The position numbers and the translations under genes were made by a program. This document shows positions 11,005 to 20,314 of a stretch of DNA of 64,000 nucleotides, piece after piece. The stretch covers positions 434,001-498,000 of the forward strand of contig NZ_JAASQU010000001.1 in assembly GCF_011762005.1 (NCBI RefSeq). The letters are read 5' to 3'. Under the pieces are notes generated by a model. That model was given only the letters and a program-made list of their open reading frames with translations. It did not search any database and was not told where the DNA came from. Positions within the stretch are counted from its first letter, which is position 1. Every line of letters starts with the position of its first letter. This DNA comes from Qipengyuania flava (GTDB taxonomy: Bacteria > Pseudomonadota > Alphaproteobacteria > Sphingomonadales > Sphingomonadaceae).

Positions 11005-12560
11005 TGGAATTCCCCATCCTCTCGCTGATGCTTGCCGTGCCGCTGGCAGGTGCCATTGCCTGCCTGTTCCTCGGGGCGCAGAGTGCGCGCATGGTCGCGC
11101 TGGTCGCCACGCTGGTCGACCTCGTGCTGGGCATCCTCCTGTGGGTCAATTACGACATCGGCGGCGCGCAGTGGCAGTTTACCGAGCGCGCCGAAATCTT
11201 CGCCGGTTTCAGCTATGCACTGGGGATCGACGGGATTGCCCTGATGCTGATCATGCTCAGCGTTTTCCTGATGCCAATCTGCATCCTCGCGAGCTGGGAA
11301 GCGATCAGCAAGCGCGTCGGCGAATACATGAGCGCCTTCCTGCTGATGGAAGTGCTGATGATCGGCGTGTTCGCCGCGCAGGACTTGTTCCTGTTCTACA
11401 TCTTCTTCGAAGCCGGCCTCATCCCGATGTATCTCATCATCGGCGTGTGGGGCGGCGACAACCGGATCTACGCCTCGTACAAATTCTTCCTCTACACGCT
11501 GCTCGGCTCGGTCCTGATGCTGATCGCAATGATGTGGATGGTGAACGAAGCGGGCACCACCGACATCCCGACGCTCCTCAACTACGATTTCGACCCGTCG
11601 GCGCAGACGTGGCTGTGGTTGGCCTTTTTCGCCAGCTTCGCAGTGAAGATGCCGATGTGGCCGGTACACACCTGGCTACCCGATGCGCACGTGCAGGCGC
11701 CCACTGCTGGTTCGGTGATCCTTGCAGGCGTGCTGCTCAAGCTCGGCGGTTACGGATTCATCCGCTTCAGCCTGCCGATGTTTCCCGAGGCAAGCGCGCA
11801 ATTCGCATGGCTCGTTTTCGTGTTGTCGATGGTCGCGGTGATCTACACCTCGCTCGTCGCCCTTGTGCAGAACGACATGAAGAAGCTGATCGCCTATTCC
11901 TCGGTTGCGCATATGGCGATCGTCACCGTCGGCATCTTCGCCTTCAACGTGCAGGGTATCGAGGGCGCGATGATGGTCATGCTCGGCCATGGCCTCGTAT
12001 CGGGCGCGCTGTTCCTGTGTGTCGGGGTGATCTACGACCGGCTGCATACCCGTGAGATCGCGCGTTATGGCGGATTGAGCATCAACATGCCCAAATACGC
12101 ACTGTTTTTCCTGCTGTTCACCATGGCGTCGATCGGATTGCCGGGAACGAGCAACTTCGTGGGCGAATTCCTCGCGCTGGCAGGGATCTACAAGGTTTCG
12201 ACGCTGGTGACGCTGGTTTGCACCACCGGCATCATCCTCGGGGCAGCCTATATGCTCTATCTCTACCGCCGCGTGGCGTTCGGCGAACAGCTCAACGAAG
12301 ATGCTGCGCGCATGCCCGATCTCAATGCCCGTGAATGGGCCATTCTCGCCCCGATCGCGGCCGCCGTGCTGTGGATGGGCGTCTATCCCGAAAGCTTCCT
12401 TGCACCCATGCGTCAGGATATTGCCGCACTCGAGGCCCGCGTTGCGCGTGCCGCTCCCGATTTCGACGCCGACAATGTGGTCGGAACTCCGCGCGAGCAT
12501 AATGCGAATTATGTCGAGGGCGCGCATGGCGAAGCCCACGGCATAGAAGGAGCGCAATGA
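11004..12560 (+). CDS. nuoM: NADH-quinone oxidoreductase subunit M
   Basis: This is an antiporter-like proton-pumping subunit (ND4 homologue), 518 aa, about 14 helices. Diagnostic stretches are F-F-E-A-G-L-I-P-M-Y-L-I-I-G-V-W-G-G with the pump glutamate. The V-H-T-W-L-P-D-A-H-V-Q-A-P-T-A-G-S segment and L-L-K-L-G-G-Y-G-F-I-R-F with the central lysine follow. The C-terminus after the last helix is a ~50-residue polar tail. The stop overlaps the nuoN ATG at 12557. Confidence 0.97.
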   Translation: MEFPILSLMLAVPLAGAIACLFLGAQSARMVALVATLVDLVLGILLWVNYDIGGAQWQFTERAEIFAGFSYALGIDGIALMLIMLSVFLMPICILASWEAISKRVGEYMSAFLLMEVLMIGVFAAQDLFLFYIFFEAGLIPMYLIIGVWGGDNRIYASYKFFLYTLLGSVLMLIAMMWMVNEAGTTDIPTLLNYDFDPSAQTWLWLAFFASFAVKMPMWPVHTWLPDAHVQAPTAGSVILAGVLLKLGGYGFIRFSLPMFPEASAQFAWLVFVLSMVAVIYTSLVALVQNDMKKLIAYSSVAHMAIVTVGIFAFNVQGIEGAMMVMLGHGLVSGALFLCVGVIYDRLHTREIARYGGLSINMPKYALFFLLFTMASIGLPGTSNFVGEFLALAGIYKVSTLVTLVCTTGIILGAAYMLYLYRRVAFGEQLNEDAARMPDLNAREWAILAPIAAAVLWMGVYPESFLAPMRQDIAALEARVARAAPDFDADNVVGTPREHNANYVEGAHGEAHGIEGAQ

Positions 12561-14023
12561 TGGATTACGCGACTTCCTTCTATTTCACCGCGACCGAGAT
12601 CGGCCTTTCGCTGTGCGGCCTCGCCTTGCTGCTCGTCGCGGGCTGGCAGGGCAACAAGTCGGCGCGGATGGTCACTATCATCAGCGTCGCAGCATTGTTC
12701 GGTGCTGCCATCTTCAGCATCGGCCTGTTCGATCGCGCCACGGGCGAGGTTGCGGGCCGTGCATTCGGCGATCTCTATCGTGCCGATGCATTCGGCAGCT
12801 TTGCCAAGGTGCTCATCTATGTTGCGGCAGCGGCCGTGCTGATCGTCACGCCGCGTTTCTTCGAGCGGATCGACGCTTATCGTGCCGAATATCCCGTGCT
12901 GATGCTGTTCAACGCGGTGGGCATGGGGATGATGGTCTCCGCCACCGACCTGATGACGCTCTACATCGGACTCGAGATGTCGAGCCTGTCGAGCTACGTG
13001 CTCGCCAGCTTCCTGCGCAATGACGAACGCTCCAGCGAGGCGGGCCTGAAGTATTTCGTCCTCGGCGCGCTGGCATCGGGTATCATTCTCTACGGTGTCA
13101 GCCTCGTCTACGGATTCACCGGTTCGACGAATTACGCGGGTATTCGCGCGGCATTCGAGGCCTCTTTCTCGACCGGTGCGCTGTTCGGCGTGGTCTTCGT
13201 GCTCGCCGGTCTGGCGTTCAAGATCAGCGCGGTTCCGTTCCACATGTGGACGCCCGACGTTTATGAAGGCGCGCCCACTCCAGTCACTGCCTTCTTCGCC
13301 AGCGCGCCCAAGGTCGCGGCGATGGGCATGCTGCTGCGCATGGCGATGGATCCGTTCGGCGGCGAGGCCGATGCCTGGCGGCAGATTGTCATCTTTGCTG
13401 CGCTTGCCTCGATCGTGGTCGGGGCGCTGGGTGCGATCGGACAGCAGAACCTCAAGCGCCTGCTGGCCTATTCGTCGATCAACAACGTCGGGTTCATCAT
13501 GATCGGGCTTGCCGCGGCGACGCCAGGAGGCGTGGCCGGTGCACTGACCTATCTCGCGATCTACGTCGCGATGACGATCGGCAGCTTCACCGCGCTGCTC
13601 ATGCTGCGTGCGCCCGACGGCACCAACCTCGAGACCTTTGCCGACATATCGGGCCTTTCGACCAAGCGTCCGGCGCTGGCCTGGTCGCTTCTCGCGCTGA
13701 TGTTCAGCCTGGCCGGCATTCCGCCACTGTTCGGTTTCTGGGGCAAGTTCGTGGTCTTCCAGGCCGCGGTTCAGGCCGATCTGGTCGCGCTTGCCGCAAT
13801 CGGGATCGCCGCCAGTGTGATCGGTGCATTCTACTATCTCAAGTTCATCAAGGTGATGTTCTTCGACGAGCCGACGCGTGAAGTCGAAGCGACGAGCCCG
13901 GTGAGCCACTGGGTCGTGCTGGGCATTTGCGTCGCGATCATGTCGCCGCTCGGTTACCTGCTTACGGTTCCGCTGGGTGAATGGACCGCGCAGGCAGCGG
14001 CGTCTTTCGTCGCGGCAATGTGA
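12557..14023 (+). CDS. nuoN: NADH-quinone oxidoreductase subunit N
   Basis: This is the third antiporter-like subunit (ND2 homologue), 488 aa. The F-H-M-W-T-P-D-V-Y-E-G-A-P-T-P-V-T-A-F segment is diagnostic, with pump residues in L-E-M-S-S-L-S-S-Y-V and the lysine of A-P-K-V-A-A-M-G. Two ATGs occur at 12557 and 12560. The first overlaps the nuoM stop. It closes the nuo series; birA begins at its stop codon. Confidence 0.97.
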   Translation: MMDYATSFYFTATEIGLSLCGLALLLVAGWQGNKSARMVTIISVAALFGAAIFSIGLFDRATGEVAGRAFGDLYRADAFGSFAKVLIYVAAAAVLIVTPRFFERIDAYRAEYPVLMLFNAVGMGMMVSATDLMTLYIGLEMSSLSSYVLASFLRNDERSSEAGLKYFVLGALASGIILYGVSLVYGFTGSTNYAGIRAAFEASFSTGALFGVVFVLAGLAFKISAVPFHMWTPDVYEGAPTPVTAFFASAPKVAAMGMLLRMAMDPFGGEADAWRQIVIFAALASIVVGALGAIGQQNLKRLLAYSSINNVGFIMIGLAAATPGGVAGALTYLAIYVAMTIGSFTALLMLRAPDGTNLETFADISGLSTKRPALAWSLLALMFSLAGIPPLFGFWGKFVVFQAAVQADLVALAAIGIAASVIGAFYYLKFIKVMFFDEPTREVEATSPVSHWVVLGICVAIMSPLGYLLTVPLGEWTAQAAASFVAAM

Positions 14024-14742
14024 TCCGCTTCGTTACCGAAACCGGCTCCACAAATTCCGATCTCGCGGCGCAATTGCGCGCGGGCGAGGCGGTGGCCGAA
14101 GGTCACTGGTTGGTCGCCGATCGTCAGCTTGCTGGACGCGGGCGGCAGGGTCGCGATTGGTTCGATGGCAGCGGAAATTTCATGGGGTCGACGATCGTTC
14201 GCATCAGCCCGCGTGATCCGACCCCGGCAACGCTGGCGCTTGTTTCTGGGGTGGCGGTCTATGAGGCGGTCTCGTCGATCATCGCCGAACCGCACCGTTT
14301 ACGGCTTAAATGGCCTAACGACCTGATGCTTGAAGGCGCCAAGCTTGCAGGCATCCTGCTCGAACGGGAGCGTGATGCGATCATCGTCGGGATCGGGGTG
14401 AATCTCGCCGCTGCACCCCGATTGCCCGATCGACGGACGGTTGCGCTTGCGGAGATTGGTGTCACGCCCGATCGCGACACTTTTGCGCGGTCTCTCGCCG
14501 GGTGTTTCGACCGGGAAGTCGAACGCTGGCGGACCTTCGGGCTTGAACCCTTGGTGCGGCGCTGGGAAAGCGTTGCCCACGCGTTCGGCACGCCGCTGAC
14601 GGTGCAGCCGCCAGGCGAAGACCGGATCGAGGGCACTTTCGACGGGCTGGGTGCCGACGGGGCGCTCTCGCTACGCTTGGCGGATGGATCGACACGTGCC
14701 ATCCATGCGGGCGATGTGATGCTCGTGAACCAGGAGAGCTAA
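14020..14742 (+). CDS. birA: Biotin--[acetyl-CoA-carboxylase] ligase, catalytic domain only
   Basis: This enzyme adenylates biotin and attaches it to the biotin carboxyl carrier protein. The product is 240 aa with the T-G-S-T-N substrate loop near the start, the biotinyl-AMP loop G-R-G-R-Q-G-R-D-W, and K-W-P-N-D-L-M-L followed by K-L-A-G-I-L-L-E. There is no N-terminal helix-turn-helix, so it is the ligase-only form and not the BirA repressor. I chose GTG at 14020, which overlaps the nuoN TGA (GTGA); an in-frame ATG at 13981 would overlap nuoN by 43 bases and add residues not expected in the family. Confidence 0.93.
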   Translation: MIRFVTETGSTNSDLAAQLRAGEAVAEGHWLVADRQLAGRGRQGRDWFDGSGNFMGSTIVRISPRDPTPATLALVSGVAVYEAVSSIIAEPHRLRLKWPNDLMLEGAKLAGILLERERDAIIVGIGVNLAAAPRLPDRRTVALAEIGVTPDRDTFARSLAGCFDREVERWRTFGLEPLVRRWESVAHAFGTPLTVQPPGEDRIEGTFDGLGADGALSLRLADGSTRAIHAGDVMLVNQES

Positions 14743-14745
14743 GCC

Positions 14746-15519
14746 ATGCTGCTGGCCGCCGATGTCGGAAATACCAATGTCGTCTTCGCGCTGATCGACC
14801 AGGGCGAGATAAAGGCCCGCTGGCGGATTGCCTCGGATCCGCGCCGGACGGGCGACGAATATGCCGTTTGGCTGCTGCAACTCGCCGAGTTCCAGGGGTT
14901 CGACAGCGGGGACATCGATCAGGTCATCATCGGTTCGGTGGTACCGCGCGCGATCCACAATCTCACCGTCCTGTCGGAAAAATATCTCGGCATCACTCCG
15001 CTGATTGCGGGGCAGGGCGCTGCGGAATGGGGTTTCGAACTCGATATCGAACAACCCAGCTCGCTTGGTGCGGATCGCGCGCTCAACACCATCGCGGCAC
15101 ACGAGAAATATGAGGGCGACCTCATCGTGATCGATTTCGGCACCGCAACGACATTCGACGTGGTCGATTTCAACGGGGCTTACAAGGGCGGGATCATCGC
15201 GCCCGGGATCAATCTTTCGCTCGATGCGCTGGTAGGCAACACGGCGAAGCTACCGCGCATCGCGATCGAGAAGCCCGGTAGCGACAGCGTGATCGGCCGC
15301 AACACCGAAGACCAGATGCTGATCGGCGTGTTCTGGGGCTACGTTTCGCTGATCGAAGGATTGATTGCACGAATGAAAAAGGAAATCGGACGTCCCGCCA
15401 CGGTAGTCGCCACCGGCGGCCTCGCCGTCCTGTTCGATGAACATACCGACCTGTTCGATCAGGTGGACTCCGATCTGACGCTGAACGGTCTCGGCATACT
15501 GGCGGGGCGTTCGGCGTGA
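14746..15519 (+). CDS. coaX: Type III pantothenate kinase
   Basis: CoaX phosphorylates pantothenate, the first step of coenzyme A synthesis. It is an ASKHA-fold enzyme of 257 aa. Signature elements are D-V-G-N-T-N near the start (phosphate 1), G-A-D-R-A-L-N in the middle and D-F-G-T-A-T-T-F-D (phosphate 2). The start ATG at 14746 has AGGAG at 14732-14736. The gene follows birA by 3 bases and its TGA overlaps the GTG start of rnj, so the cofactor genes are co-transcribed with the end of the nuo operon. Confidence 0.97.
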   Translation: MLLAADVGNTNVVFALIDQGEIKARWRIASDPRRTGDEYAVWLLQLAEFQGFDSGDIDQVIIGSVVPRAIHNLTVLSEKYLGITPLIAGQGAAEWGFELDIEQPSSLGADRALNTIAAHEKYEGDLIVIDFGTATTFDVVDFNGAYKGGIIAPGINLSLDALVGNTAKLPRIAIEKPGSDSVIGRNTEDQMLIGVFWGYVSLIEGLIARMKKEIGRPATVVATGGLAVLFDEHTDLFDQVDSDLTLNGLGILAGRSA

Positions 15520-17165
15520 AGAAGGACATGACCCCCGAAGACGAATTGCTGTTCCTCGCCCTGGGTGGATCGGGCGAGATCGGCATGAACGTCAATCTGT
15601 ACGGGTGTCAGGGACGCTGGCTGATGGTCGATCTCGGGATGACCTTCTCGGGCGACCAATATCCCGGCGTCGACCTGGTGTTTGCCGATCTCGAATTCAT
15701 CGAGGAGCGCAGCGATCAACTCGAGGCCATCGTGCTGACGCATGCTCATGAGGACCATATCGGCGCTGTCCCTTATTTCGCAGCCGATCTCGGCGTGCCG
15801 ATCTATGCCACGCCCTTCACCGCGGACCTCGTCCGGCGCAAGCTCGACGGGGCCGGCCTGCTCGATCAGGTCGAGGTGAATGTGATCTCGGACGACCATG
15901 GCAGCTTCGCGGTCGGCCCGTTCGAAATCACCTATCTCCCGCTTGCGCACTCGATTGCCGAGGGCAACGCGCTGCTGATCGATACGCCGCATGGGCGGAT
16001 ATTCCACACCGGCGATTGGAAGCTCGATGAGGATCCGATCATCGGCGAGCCAACCACCGAACAGGAGCTCACCGAGATCGGCGACGAAGGCGTGCTTGCG
16101 CTGATCTGCGACAGCACCAACGTGTTCAACCCGGCACCCAGCGGATCCGAAGGCGCGGTCCACAAAGGGCTGCTCGAAGAAGTGCAGCGCCATGCGGGCA
16201 AGCGCGTGCTGGTGACCACATTCGCCAGCAATGTCGCCCGGTTGCAGACGCTCGGTGATGTCGCGCGCGAGACCGGCCGGCAGATTTGCGTTGCCGGGCG
16301 CTCGCTCGATCGCATTATCGAGGTTTCGCAGGACAATGGCTACCTGCTCGATTTTCCCGAGCCGGTGGACTTCGACACGGCGATGGGCCTCCCGCGCGGT
16401 GAACTGCTGATCCTCGCGACGGGAGGGCAGGGCGAACCACGCGCGGCGCTCTCGCGGATCGCCGAAGAGAATCATCCGCTCGAACTCGTCAGTGGCGACG
16501 TCGTGCTGTTCTCCACAAGGCAGATTCCCGGCAATGAATTGTCGATCGGCGTGGTCCAGAACCGGCTCGCGGCGCGCGGCATTACGATGGTCACCGATCG
16601 CCAAAGCATGATCCATGTCTCTGGCCACCCCGGGCGTCCCGAACTCGAAGCGCTTTATGGCTGGTTGCGGCCGGAAATCCTCGTTCCCGTGCACGGTGAA
16701 ATGCGTCACATGCAGGAGCAGGGAAGGCTGGGTAAGGCCAGCGGTATCCCCGACCAGGTCGTCCAGCAGAATGGCGACATGGTCCGCCTGGCTCCGGGCA
16801 AGCCGGGCAAGATCGGGGAGGTTCGCGCCGGGAGGCTCGTTCTCGATGGCGACCTGATAATTCCTGCCGATGGCGAGGCGATTGCCATGCGCCGCCGGAT
16901 CATGCGCGAAGGAGTGGTGATCGTGGCGCTTGATGGCGAATTCAATCCGCGGATTGAAAGCTTGGGGCTGCCGCTCGACGAGGATTACGAGGACTTCGTT
17001 GCCGAGGCGACGGCGGACATCCGGGCGGCGATCGGGAAACTGCGCGGCAGAGATCGCCGCGACGAAGCGAGCGTGCACGAAGCAGCGCGGCTTGCGGCAA
17101 GACGCGCGGCGCAGCGCTGGTCGGGCAAGCGTCCGCAAGTGCGTGTCATCGTCCCGAACCTTTAG
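15516..17165 (+). CDS. rnj: Ribonuclease J family endo/5'-exoribonuclease
   Basis: This is an RNase J homologue of 549 aa with the metallo-beta-lactamase/beta-CASP fold. Metal-binding motifs are T-H-A-H-E-D-H-I-G near residue 72, H-T-G-D-W-K-L-D near 165, and the beta-[12 protein letters not shown] plus V-P-V-H-G-E-M-R-H. In alphaproteobacteria RNase J takes part in 5' processing of rRNA and in mRNA turnover. GTG at 15516 overlaps the coaX stop. Confidence 0.95.
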   Translation: MKKDMTPEDELLFLALGGSGEIGMNVNLYGCQGRWLMVDLGMTFSGDQYPGVDLVFADLEFIEERSDQLEAIVLTHAHEDHIGAVPYFAADLGVPIYATPFTADLVRRKLDGAGLLDQVEVNVISDDHGSFAVGPFEITYLPLAHSIAEGNALLIDTPHGRIFHTGDWKLDEDPIIGEPTTEQELTEIGDEGVLALICDSTNVFNPAPSGSEGAVHKGLLEEVQRHAGKRVLVTTFASNVARLQTLGDVARETGRQICVAGRSLDRIIEVSQDNGYLLDFPEPVDFDTAMGLPRGELLILATGGQGEPRAALSRIAEENHPLELVSGDVVLFSTRQIPGNELSIGVVQNRLAARGITMVTDRQSMIHVSGHPGRPELEALYGWLRPEILVPVHGEMRHMQEQGRLGKASGIPDQVVQQNGDMVRLAPGKPGKIGEVRAGRLVLDGDLIIPADGEAIAMRRRIMREGVVIVALDGEFNPRIESLGLPLDEDYEDFVAEATADIRAAIGKLRGRDRRDEASVHEAARLAARRAAQRWSGKRPQVRVIVPNL

Positions 17166-17176
17166 GAGCCAGAGCG

Positions 17177-17455
17177 ATGCAGTGGACCAGCATGCTCGCG
17201 ATCTATTTCCTGTTCTTCGTGTTCAGCGCCTTTGTGCTTCTACCCTTTGGCGTGCGCACGCATGACGAGGTGGGAGTAGAGAAAATTCCCGGACAGGCGG
17301 AAAGCGCGCCGGTCGAGTTCCGGGCGGGGCGGTTGCTGCTGCGTGCGGCGATCCTCGCGCTGGTGGTGACCGCGCTGTATGTGGCGAATTACATCAATGG
17401 CTGGATCACAGTTGAGGATTTGATCCTGTGGGGACCTTCGACCGGCGCCGAGTGA
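17177..17455 (+). CDS. DUF1467 family small membrane protein
   Basis: A 92-aa protein with two hydrophobic segments (about residues 5-25 and 52-72) separated by a polar loop containing the G-V-R-T-H-D-E motif that I associate with DUF1467. Function unknown. The start ATG at 17177 has a TAGGAG Shine-Dalgarno sequence. It lies 11 bases after rnj. Its stop abuts the stop of the convergent coiled-coil gene with no gap, so no intrinsic terminator separates the two. Confidence 0.85.
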   Translation: MQWTSMLAIYFLFFVFSAFVLLPFGVRTHDEVGVEKIPGQAESAPVEFRAGRLLLRAAILALVVTALYVANYINGWITVEDLILWGPSTGAE

Positions 17456-20080
17456 TTACTGTCGCAACCGTTCGAGCGCCTGCGCCAGCACGACATACAG
17501 CTTGCCCATGTCGCTGCTGAGCAAAGTGACGCTCACCGCGTGCCCATCGCGCGTCGACAGCATCGTGCGCAGCATCGCCTCGAAATCATGAATGTAGCGA
17601 CTGACGTGTTCGCGGAACTCGCTGTCGCCATCATATAGCTCTGCGATCTCGCGGGCCTCGGTATTGTCGAGCAGCCGCACGGCGCGGCGCGTGAAAATTC
17701 CGCGATCACCCCGCAGGTAGCTGGCCCAGGCCGTGTCGGTGACTTCGGTCGAAAGCGCCTTGGCGATGTCGATCGCGTTCGAATTCAGGCTTTCGCTGAT
17801 CAGTGCCACGCGGCGCGAGAAATCGCTGTCGACATCCTCTGTCGCGCGATCGCGGGCGTGTGCGATGCGATTCTCCAGATTGCCGGTAAGCTCGTTGACC
17901 TTGGCCAGCTGGTCGCGCAGCTGGCGCATCATCTCGCGCCCCGCGGCGGCCGAGCGCTCGGTCGCCTGGTCGAGCGCGCCGATGGCTTCGGCCGTATTGT
18001 TCCGCAATGCCCGGTCGATCGCCTCTGCGCTCTGTTCGCCCACCCTATCGGCGATTTGCGCGATCCGTTCGGCCTGTTCGGTCTCGATCGCGGCAAGTGC
18101 CTCGCGCGCGCTGGTTTCGAGCGCGGCTATGGCATCGCGCAATTCTCCCTGTGCGCGTTCGGAGACATTCTCGCCTTCCGCGCCCAATGCGGCGACGCTA
18201 GCGCGCAGCCGATCGATTTCGCCGGCATGGTGTTCGCTGGTCGTGCCAAAGCGCGCCTGGAAAGTCTCGACCGCGTCGATGGCTGCATGGCTTCGTTGCT
18301 CGGCGCTGTCCATGCTCGCCGTCAACGCTTCGCCCGCGGTTCGCGCACGGTCGAGCAGCGCTTTGACCTCCTCGGCGCGCTGTTCGATCTGGACGAGGCG
18401 TTGCTCGCTGGCTTCCATGGCGACGGGCAGGTCGTCTCGACTGTGCTTGGCGCTCGCCTGGATCAGTTCGAGCAGGCGGACGCTCGCGTCGGTCAGTTCG
18501 CCCACCGCTTCGCCGGTCCCGTCCAGGGCAGTTCGGCTTTCGGCCAGCTTGCCCGAAAGCGCGGCAATTCCGTCGGTCAATTCGGTACGGGCTTCACGCC
18601 CCTGCTGAACGATAGTCTCGAAGACCGTTCCCAGCGCTGCAATACGGTCACCCAGTTCGTCGCCCTCGGCGGCCAACAGGGCGAGTTGCTCGGCCTGCGC
18701 GGCACGACGATCGGCGATCGCCTCGTCCAGCACGGCGAGTCGTTCGGTCAGGCGTGCATGTGCACTTTCTTCCGCCTCGTCCATCGCGCGTTGCCGGTCT
18801 GCTGTCTGCTTCGCGAACAATTGGTTGCGCTCGGCGATCTGCGTGTCGAACCGTTCGGCCTCGCCTGCCAGTTGCGTCAACTTGGCGTTTGCATCGGCGA
18901 CCGCCTTGTCGTCCATCCGGGCAATTTCCGCCACTGCATTGGCGAGACGTTTTTGCATCGCATCGATCTGGACACGCCACGCCGTCAGCGCATTCGCTTC
19001 TCCTTCGCGTATCCGTTGCGCGGTATCCGAGCTTTCCTCGCGCAGCGCAGCCAGATGTTCGCGCAGACTGTCCATCGCGGCTTCGCGTTCGCTGGCGGCG
19101 ACGGCATCGGTTTCGGCCAACTCGTTGCGCAGGCTGTCGAACCGAGTCCGGATCGCGGCTAGCGCATCCACTTCGCGCGTATCCAATTCGCTGCGGAAGC
19201 CTTCGCTCTGTTGGCGCAATTCGGCGAACCTTCTGTCGGCAATCGTCGTCAACTGCTCCGCCTGAGCGGTGAACGCGGTAAGCGCCTCGTCGACGCGCTC
19301 GCGCAAGGAGGCGACCTGCCGCTCACTGGCGCCGCCAAAATCGTTGAGCCTCTCGAACCCTTCGACGAGTGCATCGAGCTGGCCTTGCGCTTCGCGACCG
19401 ACCCCGCCGATCTGGTTCGAGACATCTTTGGCCGAGGTCGCGATTACGGGCAGGCTGTCGCGCAGCTTATCCATGTTTTCCAGCGCGGTAACGCTGACGC
19501 GTGCGATGGAATCTACCTGTTCACCGTTACTGTGGACCAGGGATTGGAGGCGTTCGGCATGCTCCGATATCCGCTCGCTTGCGCTGCGGCCGAGATAGTC
19601 GAGATCCCGTGTTTGGCTCGACAGGAACTCGCGCGCGAGGCTCAACTCGCGATTGACCGTTGCCAGGCGCGCCTCGAGTTCGACCGAATGGGCCGAGAGG
19701 TCTTGTGCAACGTCCGAAAAGCGGCGTGCTTCGCGGGTAGAATTGCGCATCGCGAGCAGCCACAGACCGACCACCAACAGCACGGGGATCGCCCATTGAG
19801 CGATCAGTGCGGTCCAGTCGCGCGCGGAGGGCAAAGCGCCATCCTGCGGCCGATGCGCCCAACCGAAGAACGCGGTCCAACCTAGGATGACGCTGACGGC
19901 CAGAGACGGCCATAACCATCCGAAGTTTCGGGCGGGGAGCGGTTCGGCTTCCCATTCCAGGGCAGTATCCTCCTCGACCGAGGTCGAGGTGTCCCCGCCA
20001 AGTTCTTCGGAAATCGGTGATTCCAGCGAAGCTTCGTCGTTCTCGTGTTCGACGGCCTGGATTACGGGACGCTTTCTCAT
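17456..20080 (-). CDS. Membrane-anchored giant coiled-coil protein, TipN-like polarity factor candidate
   Basis: An 874-aa protein. Residues 1-50 are acidic and cytoplasmic. Two transmembrane helices follow (about 53-75 and 91-110), then ~670 residues of Glu/Ala/Arg/Leu-rich heptad-like coiled coil. The end is a denser, probably folded C-terminal ~85 residues containing R-G-I-F-T-R-R-A-V-R-L-L, R-Y-I-H-D-F-E-A-M-L-R and L-L-S-S-D-M-G-K-L-Y-V. This size and layout match Caulobacter TipN (about 890 aa, two N-terminal TM helices, long coiled coil), the birth-scar/new-pole landmark. The TipN call is inference from architecture and remembered C-terminal similarity. Start: ATG at 20080. An in-frame start at 20278 would add ~66 residues lacking typical coding character. 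Confidence 0.75.
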   Translation of the reverse strand: MRKRPVIQAVEHENDEASLESPISEELGGDTSTSVEEDTALEWEAEPLPARNFGWLWPSLAVSVILGWTAFFGWAHRPQDGALPSARDWTALIAQWAIPVLLVVGLWLLAMRNSTREARRFSDVAQDLSAHSVELEARLATVNRELSLAREFLSSQTRDLDYLGRSASERISEHAERLQSLVHSNGEQVDSIARVSVTALENMDKLRDSLPVIATSAKDVSNQIGGVGREAQGQLDALVEGFERLNDFGGASERQVASLRERVDEALTAFTAQAEQLTTIADRRFAELRQQSEGFRSELDTREVDALAAIRTRFDSLRNELAETDAVAASEREAAMDSLREHLAALREESSDTAQRIREGEANALTAWRVQIDAMQKRLANAVAEIARMDDKAVADANAKLTQLAGEAERFDTQIAERNQLFAKQTADRQRAMDEAEESAHARLTERLAVLDEAIADRRAAQAEQLALLAAEGDELGDRIAALGTVFETIVQQGREARTELTDGIAALSGKLAESRTALDGTGEAVGELTDASVRLLELIQASAKHSRDDLPVAMEASEQRLVQIEQRAEEVKALLDRARTAGEALTASMDSAEQRSHAAIDAVETFQARFGTTSEHHAGEIDRLRASVAALGAEGENVSERAQGELRDAIAALETSAREALAAIETEQAERIAQIADRVGEQSAEAIDRALRNNTAEAIGALDQATERSAAAGREMMRQLRDQLAKVNELTGNLENRIAHARDRATEDVDSDFSRRVALISESLNSNAIDIAKALSTEVTDTAWASYLRGDRGIFTRRAVRLLDNTEAREIAELYDGDSEFREHVSRYIHDFEAMLRTMLSTRDGHAVSVTLLSSDMGKLYVVLAQALERLRQ

Positions 20081-20314
20081 AACCGAGAAAACTATCACCA
20101 AAGCCTCGGCACTCAAACCGATATTAACCATTTTCGGCGGGCTGTGGCCTGAGCGTGTCACCCGCGTCAAAGCATGATTGCAGGCTGCTTTCTTGCGATC
20201 ACCCCGAACCGAAGCGTTATTCCTTGAGGGAAACCGCCCAGCAAGACTTGGCCTCGGCCGCCAGCTCGCCCTAGACATTGGCGAGGCGGTCCAATTCGAA
20301 TTCGGAGACCTTCG

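Noticed and set aside
17858..19162. A 434-codon plus-strand open frame inside the coiled-coil gene
   Set aside because: The repetitive Ala/Glu/Arg codons of the minus-strand coiled coil leave the opposite strand open; the plus-strand product lacks coding character.
20081..20278. N-terminal extension of the coiled-coil protein from an in-frame start at 20278
   Set aside because: It would add 66 residues lacking the character of the rest and would consume most of the divergent promoter region. ATG 20080 is more likely.
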